A DNA stretch of 64,000 nucleotides, from contig CM061253.1 in assembly GCA_022605425.2 (NCBI GenBank), positions 578,501 to 642,500 on the forward strand. The letters are read 5' to 3'. Under the pieces are notes generated by a model that was not told where the DNA came from, made no database searches, and saw nothing but the letters and a program-made list of their open reading frames with translations. Below are positions 20,377 through 31,693 of this stretch, piece by piece. Made by a program: the position numbers and the translations under genes. The DNA is from Hamiltosporidium tvaerminnensis. Lineage: Eukaryota; Microsporidia; Dubosqiidae. Within the stretch, counting starts at the first letter, position 1. Each line of letters opens with the position of its first letter.

Positions 20377-23300
20377 ATAAAAAAACATCAAGCCGGTTTT
20401 TTTAATTTATTCGTTGATTAAATTATGGATAAAATACTTCTTTAATGCTTTATCTTGCCAAATTATTTTGTTTTTTATTTCTATATTCTTTTAATTTATA
20501 TTTTACAAATTTACCTTCGAATCATTTAATAAATTATTTTTAGTCAATATGTGTAGGACAATAATACTAGAATAATCAAAAAATAGAAATCAAATGGCTA
20601 GATGAAAATTTTATTATAAACTACATTTAACATGTTTTATTCTTTCTATTTTGCACTTAAATTTATTGCCAGTGTTTCAATTTCGATTTTCAATTGGTAT
20701 CAATAAATTCTTTTCAATTGTTATATAATCAAAAAGAAGTGTTCGAATCCCTATTCTGAATAGATACTAGATTACTTCGTACTAATATTTTTTTTATAGA
20801 TATTAATATATTCTTATATTTTGTAAATATTCTGCTTCTAAGCTTAAACAACCATGCTTAGTATAAAAAATGCTTTCAAACTGCTAGAATAGATATAATG
20901 AACGAATTAAATCTCTATATTTTGTTGCATCTCGCAAAAAAGTATCATGGAATGCACAATACTAATATTAATATTGAGAAATTTACCACACTGTAGTAAA
21001 TATAAGGAATTGATACTAAAAATACCAGTACATGTTTATCTTGAGCAAATAAAATTATTATCGGTATCATATCTCAGCGTGAATAGGTAAAATAATATAA
21101 CTGTTATACAAATTCGAAATCACGTTGTTACAAAACATATTTGTGAATGAAACTTGCCATCAGAAAGAAAATAATATATATATTTAATGTAAGGGACTAA
21201 ATATAGTTTTTCCTATGGATAGAGAATAAAATAAAATTAATACATCAAATCAGTTTTATTGTACATTTTTTTACTCGTAATCGTTAAATTGAAAATATAT
21301 ATTGCTTATTGGCTGATTTGCCGGATCTAATTATAAATATAAATTTTTAGAACAATTTTAATTATTAAAATAAGTATAAGTTATACACCAAAACATATGG
21401 CTTTCATACCTCCTCTCTTTTAATCAAGAAGCATGAGTTTATCACGAGAACAAAGAAAGATAGTCGAAACTATTTGATTATTCTAAAGATTTTGAGTAAA
21501 AAATACCGTTTCAGGCAGCAAAACGGTTTAAAAAGCACTAATGCACACAAAAAAATTGAGTACTTGCTGTCTGTTTAAATGACGAAGAAAGAGCTATTTA
21601 AAAAAAATATAATATATGGAAGTGTCTGATTTTGGCTAAATAAACCGTAAAAACCTTCAGCTGCAGATTTAGAAAATTTAATTTTGAACTGCAGATCATA
21701 GCAAAATAATAGGCTTCTAGTAATATAAATACAATTCCATTCTATCGAATTCAAAATTTGACAATATTATATGTAAAGAAAATAAATTTAATATTTAGTA
21801 AAGAAATTTTACGAGAGAAAAATCTTCCCAAACTTTGAATAATAAAACTTTATTTTTAAAAAAGAATATATCATTAATTTCAAAATGTTCGAATTTCAAT
21901 TTTTCTATAATATTTACACAGATATTTATTTCTAATTTATTTTTTTTTATATTAACATTCTTTGAATACCATGATAACCTCAACGGAAACCCATTTATAG
22001 TTATATTTTTTTTACATTGCTTAATTTCAGGTTAGATCCGTTAAATCCGTTATTCTGTTTTAAATGTATTTGTTTTGGTATTTACTTAGTCTTACTTGTG
22101 TCCTTAAAGCCAAAGATATTTTTTGGTAGCAAAAAAGATTGTGAGCCAATTCTTAATCTAAATATTAGTTTGAAACTTATCGTTTTTAAATATTTAAAGT
22201 TCAATCTACCTGAATTTTAATTAAGAAAAATTATATATCATAAAATTCGTCATGCTCGAATTTTTAAGTACGATAATTTAAAATAATAATCATATTGAAG
22301 ACACTTACACCAAAACTCACTGTTTCAAATATTGATAACGTAGGTTATGTTATTTTATTGCAAAAATATGTTCAAATTTGCATCTACACACATTTATAAA
22401 GGTGATTAAGCGTGACATCTATTTTTAAATATCAAAACACGTAACCTTTTCAAATTAATATTTGGTTTGAATTTTTCTAAAATAAATTGACCATATTATA
22501 TATAGACATCATTTACCTAGAAATACGAAATATCAAACAGTGATTTCTATGATAATCTAAAATTTTCAATCTGTTACCGATATCATAATTCTTATGCCTA
22601 CTAAATCACTAATTTTTAGATTAAAAAAACCGTTGTAAACCTAGACTTTTGCTTATACTTTTAAATTTATTCATGTGTTTTCTTGACATAATTACTTAAA
22701 TTGATCTACGATAAAATGGCTTGGCACCAATAATGCTTATTTAATTTCTTAAATCAACATTTAACTGATAATTTCTGCAGCTTGTCTTATAGAGTTTATG
22801 ATATATTTAGGTTTTGGGATTTGAAGATAGATTATTATTGATCAAAAACATTTGTTCTAATATTTTCATATATAATTTTATTTTACTTAAACATTTAAGG
22901 ATTGGTTTCTCAATCCTATCGATTCTTCCATGTCCTATCGATCTCGTTAATTTATAAGGATGCTTATATAAAAAATGATAAAACAAATCTTTAAAACTTT
23001 TTTGTATTGTAAAAATGCATATTTTAAGGTTGGATTTTTTTCTGCTTAACTGCTCTTTCTATTTTTCTTTATATTTTCTTGGGAGATTTTTATATTTTTA
23101 CAATGATTTTTTGAAGAAAAGAAAAAAAAGCAAAAAATTGTGACAGACAACCATAAAAGATATTTTACATCTATAGCAATCATTTGAGCAAATATGTTGT
23201 TTATTTTATAGTATCTTTATATGTATTATAAATTTCTCTTTAATTCGAATTAAAAACCTTTTAATCCCAAAGGAAAGTAATTGTAAAAACAAAAAAGAGG

Positions 23301-24000
23301 AAGAAACACTAAAAAGGTTTTTGAAAACTAAAGAAATCTAAATTATTTAAAAAAGAAATCAAAAAAATAGTAGAAATGGACAAAAGACATCGAAATGCTT
23401 TAGGCAGAAAATGTTTTAGATTCTTGAAATTCCCAATAACAGAATTGCTAATAAAAAAATATCATCGATTATTTGAACACAATTTCTAGTGAAAAAAATT
23501 AAACTTCATCTATGAATTTTAATTTATTTTTCTATCTAAATTTCAAACTTCTTAAAACTTTTCAGTTAAAACATCCCCGCCAAACATTTCGCTTTGAAAA
23601 AAAATAGTTTATTATCAAACCTTTAATTAAATTGTTCTGCATTTTTAGAAAAAAATATAACCTTAAAAAAATATTTTCTATAAATAAAGAAGTCAGATAT
23701 GATTGTAGTTTATTAATATTAATAGGACACTTAAGACAAGGTGCACAGCTATTTCTTAATCTAACTAATTTTTAAAATATCAGACTAATAAAAGATTCAA
23801 AAATATTTTTTATAAAAAAACTTTAAACGACAATAAATTACAAGTTTTTAATCGGAAAATCTGGTGATAATCAATCTTACAATTAATAGTTCTAAATTTA
23901 ACCATCTAAATATAACTAATCCCATGACTTATATTTCTAACCAATAATATGGCTAATATTATAACTAATCACATAACCTACAATAAAATAAAAATTCCTA
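20377..24000. other. Long non-coding stretch shared by both arms
   Basis: About 3.6 kb without a convincing gene. It matches 52,478-56,331 in inverted orientation over almost its whole length. The minus strand at 22,220-21,795 has short open pieces (for example EINDIFFFKNKVLLFKVWED) that also read in the right arm near 54,560-54,670, so a decayed gene is possible. Stops and frameshifts prevent identification. The segment at about 23,020-23,340 has a third, diverged relative at 43,130-43,530. Confidence 0.6.
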
Positions 24001-25068
24001 TTATAATTTATACTTATGACTTATAACTACAAACACAATTATAAACCATAAAAAGTTCAACCAATAAATAAAATTGGTATTTCCAACTAACGAAAAACAA
24101 AACATATAACTCACACACATCTGTAAGAACCCTACCACACAAAAAAACACCCATCCTTCATTAAAAATTCTTTCTTTATTAACCATCTTTTCTTCGGTAA
24201 ATACTCTTCCATTCCCTTCCAAAAAAGGTAAAAGTATAAAATTTTTATAATTACACGGTTTAAAAAATAATAAAACTATAATATGAACATATGATATATT
24301 TACAGGCAGGATAGTAAATATAAAGAAATATGTTATTGTAAATATACTATAAAAATATAAACTATACTGTTTATACATATGCATGTATAAATACCAGAAC
24401 ATGTTTTGAGAAGGATAATGTAATATATTGTATAAGTCTTTATAATTGTTATACCAGATTAAATATATACTTTTAAAAATATATAAAGGTGTGGTTTTGT
24501 AATTATGTATATTATACTTATCAAACATGCTACATATTATATTATACATCCACATACTTATACCAAGTATTATACTCATCGGCATTCCTATCTTTATATT
24601 TCTCTTATAAAATTTAATACCAATTAGAATAAGAAAAGGTAAATAATAATATGAATATAAAGATAAAACAAACCCACAAAACAAAGAATACCACTTTTCC
24701 TTAAGAAGTAATAAAAATAATAAATTTTCTATACTTGATATATCATAAGGTAATAATAAGGATAGTAAATAATATTTTATATCTTTTGTATATATACTTA
24801 CTAATATGTCTGTTAGTGACATAAATGGTGCAAAGTATTTTATATTAATGTATTTGTAAAAAAAGTGTGAAATATTTGTATTTTCTACTTTTTTATTTCT
24901 ATTTTCTTCTTTTAAACAGTATTTTGTTCTGAATTGGATTTCATATCCTAAAAGAGGACTGTTAATGTTTATTGAGCTGAATGATATGTTTAAATTGTTT
25001 TTATAATATTTTCTTATTGCTAGTAATGTACAACCAAGTAAAAAGTATTTTAAACTTTTATTCTTCAT
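24001..25068 (-). CDS. GPI transamidase subunit PIG-U/GAB1, left-arm copy
   Basis: This is a 355-residue multi-spanning membrane protein that matches PIG-U (yeast Gab1), a subunit of the ER GPI transamidase that attaches GPI anchors to proteins. Diagnostic features are QNMFWYLYMHMYKQYSLYFY at about residues 210-229 (family: N-GLFWYFF-EMF-HF) and the C-terminal GNTNFIYWLNFLWFIIVFV (family: [20 protein letters not shown]). About eight hydrophobic segments are visible. It is shorter than the human protein of about 435 residues, as expected for a microsporidian. The start is fixed by CCCC at 25,071-25,074, two bases before ATG. It differs from the right-arm copy at only five residues, and both frames are open, so both may be functional. 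PIG-M-like mannosyltransferases were considered, but the FWY motif fits PIG-U better. Confidence 0.82.
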   Translation of the reverse strand: MKNKSLKYFLLGCTLLAIRKYYKNNLNISFSSININSPLLGYEIQFRTKYCLKEENRNKKVENTNISHFFYKYINIKYFAPFMSLTDILVSIYTKDIKYYLLSLLLPYDISSIENLLFLLLLKEKWYSLFCGFVLSLYSYYYLPFLILIGIKFYKRNIKIGMPMSIILGISMWMYNIICSMFDKYNIHNYKTTPLYIFKSIYLIWYNNYKDLYNILHYPSQNMFWYLYMHMYKQYSLYFYSIFTITYFFIFTILPVNISYVHIIVLLFFKPCNYKNFILLPFLEGNGRVFTEEKMVNKERIFNEGWVFFCVVGFLQMCVSYMFCFSLVGNTNFIYWLNFLWFIIVFVVISHKYKL

Positions 25069-25070
25069 TT

Positions 25071-25074
25071 GGGG
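25071..25074 (-). promoter_or_regulatory. CCCC motif before the PIG-U start
   Basis: TATACCCCAAATG on the minus strand places CCCC two bases before the start codon. The right-arm copy is identical at 51,404-51,407. It fits the CCC-type start-site motif of microsporidian genes. Confidence 0.55.
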
Positions 25075-28064
25075 TATAATTTATAGGATAAAAAAGTTTG
25101 TTTGGTGTAATAGGAATGAAAGTGCGGGAGGAGTTGGCTATGAATCCGTCGGTCCGTAACTTAGATTCAAAAAGAGAATTTTTAATCTTCCGGCTAAACC
25201 TATTTAGGAAGGTACCACTATGTTATGACTACTTTAAAACTGTTACGCAACAAGACTCAATAAAAGAAAATTCTTATACAATTAATTGAAAAAAGACAAA
25301 GAATTTTAGATATGAGCTAAGGATGACGCCTTAAAATGTGCATACCTTCTTATGCCACGGGTATATGAATACTTTGCTTCAGAAGTAATAATATTAAATG
25401 AATATTACAGTGTTGTAAGATGTTCATTGGAAAGGAAGATTTTTAGTCGAAATCGAAGAATAAACAATCCTTTATAATTGGAAAAATACTCTATAATGTG
25501 ATGGGTATTGATTTCCTTTAAACATAATATTGTTTAAATGTAAAATACTAAAAAAAAATAAGTGAAAAAATCTACCGAATATGAAGAAAAGAAATTCTTT
25601 AATTTGTCAAAATGATACCCGTAGGCTTACACTGCTAAAAAAAATGATATAAAGAAGACATTATTTACAACCTACAAAATATACTATATTATAAAGCCGC
25701 AGAAATGATATAACTAGGCTACTCAGTGACATGGACGCTAAATAAGATTAAAAAAAGGCCCAACAGCAGATACCGAAAAATAAATCGTTTATAAGAAAAC
25801 AAAAAAAAAACATTTTGTTCTAAACTGACTTTGTTATAAACAAGGCATCAATCTGTCTTAGCACACGTTTTATACATAAATAAATACATACAGAACGTGA
25901 AAAATATCAGACTAGCATCAATTAATCAAATATATGACGAGGTTGATAAGACAAGATACGCACTCATTAAGCAAACTGTATGTAAATATAAGAGAGTATA
26001 TGCCTCTCAGATCACCAAGCGTTAATTATGGAATCTAGAAGAAATGATATTTTGGAGTACTTGGTTTAAAACCTTTTCCGCTAAGAAATATGACTTAGAA
26101 AAACAAAAAAAATCTATGTGTAAAAGACTTGCACGGTATAATTTTATAAAGTAGAATTCTTTTGAAGCTATTGAAGTAGAACATAAGAGATGAAAACAAA
26201 AAGACAAAACAAGGCCAAAAATACTAACAAAGTTGTGATTAAACTAATACTAGGCTAATAAGAACACCAAAAGACAGACGCTAGTTTGATTAAAAAGAAT
26301 TGGCGACATACGCACTAATCAAGCGGTATATAAATTGGAAAAATATATTTCCAGCGATACAAAACCACTCGACAATTGCCAGGACAAAGCCTCACACGTA
26401 TGTAGAACAAGAAAAGGAAGATTGAATGATGAAAAAAGACTGAAAACATAAGCAGACCCATAAAATAAACGAAAAAGAGAAATGTTTGCGTATATAAAAG
26501 ACGCAATAAGAGGTTTGCGAATCAGAAAAGTTGCTATGCTGATTTTTATTATAGTGTTAGTAAAGACTGAAAAATGTTTGGGTTTGAGGGCAGATACTAA
26601 AAAAATCTCTCACGATCTATTGAAATGAAAGAATATCGCAAAATCTTCGGAGTTTCAAAAAAAATCACCAATAAAAATAGCGAAGGTAACGAATACACTT
26701 AATAAATTATACGCGAATGTATTATATGAAAATCAAGCAACTATGCAGTGAAAACCTCATAAACAATATTATTTTTAAAGTAACGTGTTAAGGCGCTAAA
26801 AGAAGACGTTTTCTCGTCAATATGAGGCGTATGAAACATTTTCAAAGGCACAGAATATTTAAATAAGATTCTTTTTGTGCCGATGTACAGAAAAATTTGA
26901 TATTAATTTCTCAAATTTTAAGCCGATATCACTTCTAATTGACACCATAAAATACTGTCAAGAAGTATAGCTAAACGTTTTGGGACATACTTAGAAAATA
27001 TCATGGGTAGAAGAAAAGCTGGTTTCAAAAAAGAAAAGGAAGAACACAAATTGACTAAATAATTCCTGAAGTATGTTTTTCAGCAAAAATGTACGACTAC
27101 AATTAATTCATTTAACTGGCTTTAATAATCTATAAATACGCATATAATAGTGGGTAATAATAATATTTTTATTTTAAAACCTTTTAAATCGCAAATTCAC
27201 CTAAAAATCATAAGTTTGATTAAATATAAATCAATTCGGCAAAGACATGAATCTTAATAGAAGAATATAAACGAAAGATATTGATATTTGTATGGTTATA
27301 AAAAAGGGATTTAATCACCTGTATGGCATCTAAAAACAACGCAAAAAAAATCTAAGAAAAAGATAAAAAAATAGTTATAATATCTATGAAACAAATAAAT
27401 TTATTGTTTAATCGGGTACATGATATTGGTATCATAGCAGAAAAAGTAGACTACCTTTTAGATTATATAGAAAAGATTATAGATCAAACACGAAAAAAAG
27501 TCTTTTTATCTATGACGATAAAACAAACTACATAATAAGTTCAAAAAAGCATCTAAATATTCTACGATACTTTCTCGAGATGGATATCTTTACTAAAGCA
27601 AATTCGTTTATATTTAATCCTGTTTCTGACAAGCAATATTGAAAATAGTGGAAAAATAAAGTCGAGAAATAAATCAGGAAAAAAAGGAAATATCTACGCA
27701 CAAGAAAACGAAAATCTCGACTTTATTGTGCAGAAACAAGAAAAATATATATAAAACTATCCCCGGGGCGTTAGTGATGTAAGTTCTTTAAACATCGATA
27801 TTTAAACAATTCCATGTAAGCGACACTATACATATGGAAACGAAAAAATCTCGAAAATACACGGGATCTGAGGCAAGTAACAGAATGAGTTGCTGATCTG
27901 TAATATTCCCCTACTTGAGACCATGCATCGGATTTAGGCCCGGTAAATGATGTTAAAAGAACAAGACTTTGACGTCTGGATTCTTTTGGTTGAATGGCAG
28001 CAAAAAGGGGCCGTAAAAAGTGAAAATTATTACTTCATAATCGAAGACTTGAAATCTCTAAATC
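25075..28064 (+). pseudogene. Decayed coding element of unknown type, left arm
   Basis: I do not recognise this sequence. The plus strand has many open runs that read like protein but are broken by stops and frameshifts. Examples are KRKREMFAYIKDAIRGLRIR near 26,470 and SLFIYDDKTNYIISSKKHLN near 27,500, followed by ILRYFLEMDIFTKANSFIFN. The basic, lysine-rich composition and the length of about 2.9 kb suggest a mobile-element ORF or a decayed large gene. The same decayed sequence lies inverted at 51,400-48,415, about 94% alike over the stretches I compared, so it was already decaying when the arms duplicated. No catalytic motif could be assigned. Confidence 0.4.
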
Positions 28065-31000
28065 TACTAACCAACTCTGCGACGCTACAGCCCTTGGAGA
28101 GGGTGGACCTCCTTAACGATTCTGTTATATAATTCTTTATTGTTCCAAAAATTCTTTCATTGCAAAAGTTTGAGAGTTCATAGATCTTTTTTCGTCTCGT
28201 CTAGCCTTTTTTTCGTTCTACTTCGTCTTCTCTTACCTTCAAGTTACAATCTCAGAATTTCGCTAATCGCTCTTTCCGTCGACATACTTTCTACGTGTAT
28301 TAGCCACCCAAGTCTTTTCTGTTTCATAAAGGTTACCAAATTTATTTCTTCATAAAGCTCGTATATTTTCTGATTTGTTCTAATGCTTACATATTATTTT
28401 CTAATAAAGGGACATATATTCATCTCAATATCTTTCTTTCTCATATGTCTAGCAGAGTCTCGTCTCTTTTTGTTATAGCCAATGTTTCGGAAGCGTACAG
28501 TACAACAGGTCTTAAAATTATCCTATAGATTTACCTTTCGTATTTCGATCTAACATATTTGACTTCAGTAGGCGTTGTAGGACAAAGAAGGTCTTGTTGT
28601 CTTGTATTATTCCTTCTTAAATCACAAGAGCATTCATGTGTTACTCGTTCAGAATCGATCCCTGGGTATTTGAAGCTCGATAATCTTCGAAATATATATA
28701 AATATATCTTCGACGAGTTCCTTGGATATTTATGGATTGAGAAACTGATCATGTATTTTGTTTTCTTTTTTTTTTTATTTTCAGTCCAGCGTTTCTCTAT
28801 TCCACATCTAATATTCTTACAGTATATTCTATATCTTCTTGTTTTCTTCTCTTAATTGCCATATCATCTGCATATGCTATATATTGCTTGATTACATTAA
28901 ATATTGTACTGTCAGTTTTCTTTGCAAACTTTCGGATTATCCCCTCTAGTGTTAGATTTAGTAGTAGCAAGATAATGATCCCCTATCTTAGTCTCATATT
29001 ATTGCTAAAATAACTAGGTATATTACCGGTTAACAATACTTTTCTTTTTGTTTGTATAAGTTTCGTTTTGATTAAACGAAAAATTTCATAGGAATTATAT
29101 AATTTCTGAGTGTGCTAAACAAAAATCTTCAATTAATGCTGTCTTATGCTCGCTTGTAGTGTACAAAAAGATAATGTTTTGTGATTTTGTTTTCATAAAA
29201 TTTCTGAAGTATCATTCTTATAGCAAATATTTGATCGGTTATTCATAGATCTCTTCTGAAACTACACCGATGATCTACAAAAGAGCTTTCTGCGTGTGAC
29301 TCTAAAATTTTTGAAATTATTTTTGTGAGAATTTTGTATACTATGTTCAGAAGAGATATCCCCCTAAGTTAGAGCACCCTTTTTTTAATCCCTCTTTATA
29401 AATAGGAGGTATCAGACTAACATTCCATTCAATAGGTATCTTTTCCTAGTTCCATAGTTCTTCGATTAAGTTATAAAAGTCGTTTTCTGAGAAATCTCCT
29501 TCATATTTCAAAGGTTTTGCAGTGAGCTTGTCTTCACCGGGCGCGTTATTGTTTGCGAGACTCATTATATCATCTGTCGTCTCTGCCACTGTTGGCTCTA
29601 GAACATTTGTTTCTCCATCTTCAATATGATCATTATTTTCTTTCATAAATTTCTAGTTTATTATATGATCTGCTTCGCGTTGCATTTTCGAATTAAGATG
29701 CTTTTTATAGAATTTGGCTCATCTGGCCTAAACCTTTTTTGGATCTGTAAGCAAAAACCATTCGGTACTTTCTGCCATCATATTTCTGGCTTGAAAATCT
29801 CGTATCTCGTTCTTTATATTTTTGTATATTTTACAAATCTCTTTGTTTCCAGCCATTTTTTCTAATTCCCGAATCTTATAGTCTTCTTTTGTTCTTTTCT
29901 TCTTTTAAAATATGTGATGCTTTGGTTCTTGCTCGTCTGAACTCTTGCGCATATTTTTCAGTTTTTTCTTGTAGCGCTTTTAAGCTATCCAAATTTCGAT
30001 TCTTGATTACATCCACGCATTCTTGATCGTAACATTGGTCTTTCTTTTCGTATTTTTTAGATCCCATTACTACATCTGTAGCTTTTTTACTTGATTTTTT
30101 ATGCGAATCCAATATTTATCTCTCTCATCTGGTTATTCACATGTATCTTGACTCAAGCCTTTATGCATTTTGTTGGCAATTTTTCCCTGATATTGATGTC
30201 TTGCAATTTATCGCAATCTTATCTTTGTGATTTTAGGTTCTTGATTGTGTTGAGTTTCTATGCGCTGTTTATACTATGAATCTTACTAGGAAATAATCAC
30301 CATTTATATCGGCCTCTCTAAAACTGCGCACATCTAAAACACTTGATGCATGTCTAGAATCATAAGTACATAGTCAATTTGGTTATACGTCTCTGCATGT
30401 GCTTAAAGTCGAGTATATTTGTGTATTCTTTTATGCTAAGAAAACTGCTGGAAACAGTAAAATTTTTGCTTAACTCAAATCAATACATCTAATACCTTTA
30501 TTTATATTCTAAAGGAATGCTATCTCTTCTTATTGTGGGTCGGTCATATGTTTCTGTACCTGTTTTGGCACTAAAGTCTCCGATAAATATTATTATGTCA
30601 TATCAAGGTGATTTGTCATGTATATCTTCTAACCCATTATAAAATCTGTCTTTATCATCTTAGTTTGCTTCTTTTATTGGTATGTACACATATGAAGGTA
30701 GTGTTAAAGAATCGACCTTTTATCTCAATTGAACATAGTTGTTCATCTATAGACCTACGTTCTAAAATCCTGTTCAATATATTGTTTTTCACAGCAACGT
30801 CTGTTCAAAAAGTATGATTTGTATTTCCACTGTAAAAAACAGTATATTCTTTTGTTTTTAAAGTGTCATTTCCTTTCCATCGTACTTCTTGCAAAGCCAA
30901 GATATCCATATTATATTTCTCAAGTCCCTGCGTTTGATTGGCCAGTGCACCTGCTCGGAAAAGGCTGCGTACATTCTACAATCCAATGTTGCTTATATTT

Positions 31001-31188
31001 TTTTCTTGTGCTTATGCTTCTTGTAAGAATTTGTTTTATTTATTTTGTCGTTTCGTTTTTGTTTCGTAACAATATGATTTTCGAGGTAGGGTAGGTAGGC
31101 CTATGTCAAACTCTCTCTTTTTATCCGGGCTTGCTATCAGCAGAGAGTAGCATGGCTTAAGCTCTGACAGAGTTTCTCTGAAAGCTAG
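28065..31188 (-). mobile_element. LINE retrotransposon with APE endonuclease, inserted only in the left arm
   Basis: About 3.1 kb of minus-strand sequence separates two parts of the left arm that are contiguous in the right arm near 48,400, so the right arm keeps the empty site. The 3' end (minus strand near 28,130-28,070) reads CCAAGGGCTGTAGCGTCGCA, a LINE-like tail. The 5' end lies near 31,185. The arrangement is endonuclease then reverse transcriptase, one ORF type. The insertion must be younger than the duplication of the arms. Confidence 0.85.
28130..31000 (-). pseudogene. LINE polyprotein pseudogene (APE endonuclease + RT)
   Basis: Reading the minus strand from 31,000 downward gives NVRSLFRAGALANQTQGLEK and DILALQEVRWKG at about 30,980-30,870 (APE endonuclease active-site Glu in QEVRW). 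DIIIFIGDFSAKTGTETYDR follows near 30,600-30,540 (GDFNAK motif), then a QIDYVL-like block near 30,390. A linker of basic residues sits at 30,112-29,876. The RT start ANNNAPGEDKLTAKPLKYEG lies at about 29,550, and an RT block CSFRRDL-ITDQIFAIRMIL at about 29,270-29,200. Stops and frameshifts make it inactive. The clade is unresolved: it resembles the arthropod-type RTE/Jockey-like elements. In active form it would nick target DNA and reverse-transcribe its own RNA. Confidence 0.85.
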
Positions 31189-31537
31189 AATGTCAAAAAA
31201 AAACTTTCTCCTGGTATAGACGAATCGAAAAAAAAAATTCTCTTGATCATGAAATATGAAGGTTTAAGCAAAAAATATTAAAACTCACAATGGGCCGTAA
31301 CACAACTGAGCATTGCGGGTTTTAGCTATTATAATATTAGAGAGGGGGCTTAGATAAGTAGTTATAATTTTAAGGGTGCTTGTAAAAATACTCTTAATTA
31401 TAAATCTTAACAATATATTTTATGAATAACATGGTGTGTACATCAGCAGCGATACAAGACAACGTACACTAAGATATAAATGACTAACTAAAAAATATAA
31501 AACAAGTAACTTTAATGTATAAGTAATATAACTCCAT
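31189..31537. other. Inner tip of the left arm, non-coding
   Basis: This stretch matches the inverted right-arm sequence at about 48,010-48,410 (for example ctcacaatgggccgtaacac, right-arm equivalent ctcacattaactcgtaacac). It is more diverged than the rest of the arm. The 22-bp tandem repeat of the right arm is not evident here. Confidence 0.6.
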
Positions 31538-31634
31538 TTATTCCTTAGAATTATTACAATCTTCATTAAAATATATTTGCATCTCATTAAGATCCCAAAT
31601 ATATTTCTTCTCAAGAAAAACATGTGGAAAGGTT
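31538..31634 (-). pseudogene. Glutaredoxin 3' fragment at the arm edge
   Basis: The minus strand encodes TFPHVFLEKKYIWDLNEMQI and YFNEDCNNSKE then stop. The intact glutaredoxin at 47,673-48,008 has TFPQVFLKKKYIGGLNEMQI and YFNADCNNREE. Upstream homology stops abruptly at about 31,634. The fragment lacks the active site and has W-D in place of the conserved G-G, so it is a dead copy. It marks one breakpoint of the inverted duplication. Confidence 0.85.
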
Positions 31635-31693
31635 TGTTCTATGTAAAGATTTTTAGCTTCGTAACTAGAGGATTAGACTTTTGGGATAATATT

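Larger units (their letters stand above)
15624..31634. repeat. Left arm of a large inverted duplication
   Basis: Sequence from about 15,624 to 31,634 recurs in inverted orientation at about 61,273 to 47,917. Matching anchors include the PIG-U genes (five amino acid differences in 355), the first 354 codons of the LRR genes, the R4 remnants (16,600-17,330 with 60,340-59,640), gcgacactatacatatggaa at 27,818, and ttgatcatgaaa near 31,240. The match is interrupted by a LINE inserted only here (28,065-31,188) and by an exchanged block at about 17,330-19,300. Coding parts look about 98-99% alike and non-coding parts lower, judged by eye. The inner end lies inside the last 32 codons of a glutaredoxin gene. 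Confidence 0.93.

Noticed and set aside
20735-20760. GTTCGAATCCC resembling a tRNA T-loop (mirror near 55,970)
   Set aside because: The stem bases do not pair and no D-arm or anticodon arm lies upstream at the right distance.
24001-25068. Assignment as the GPI mannosyltransferase PIG-M
   Set aside because: The FWY motif and the C-terminal GNTNFIYW block fit PIG-U. The DxD-type motif near the N terminus of PIG-M is not seen.
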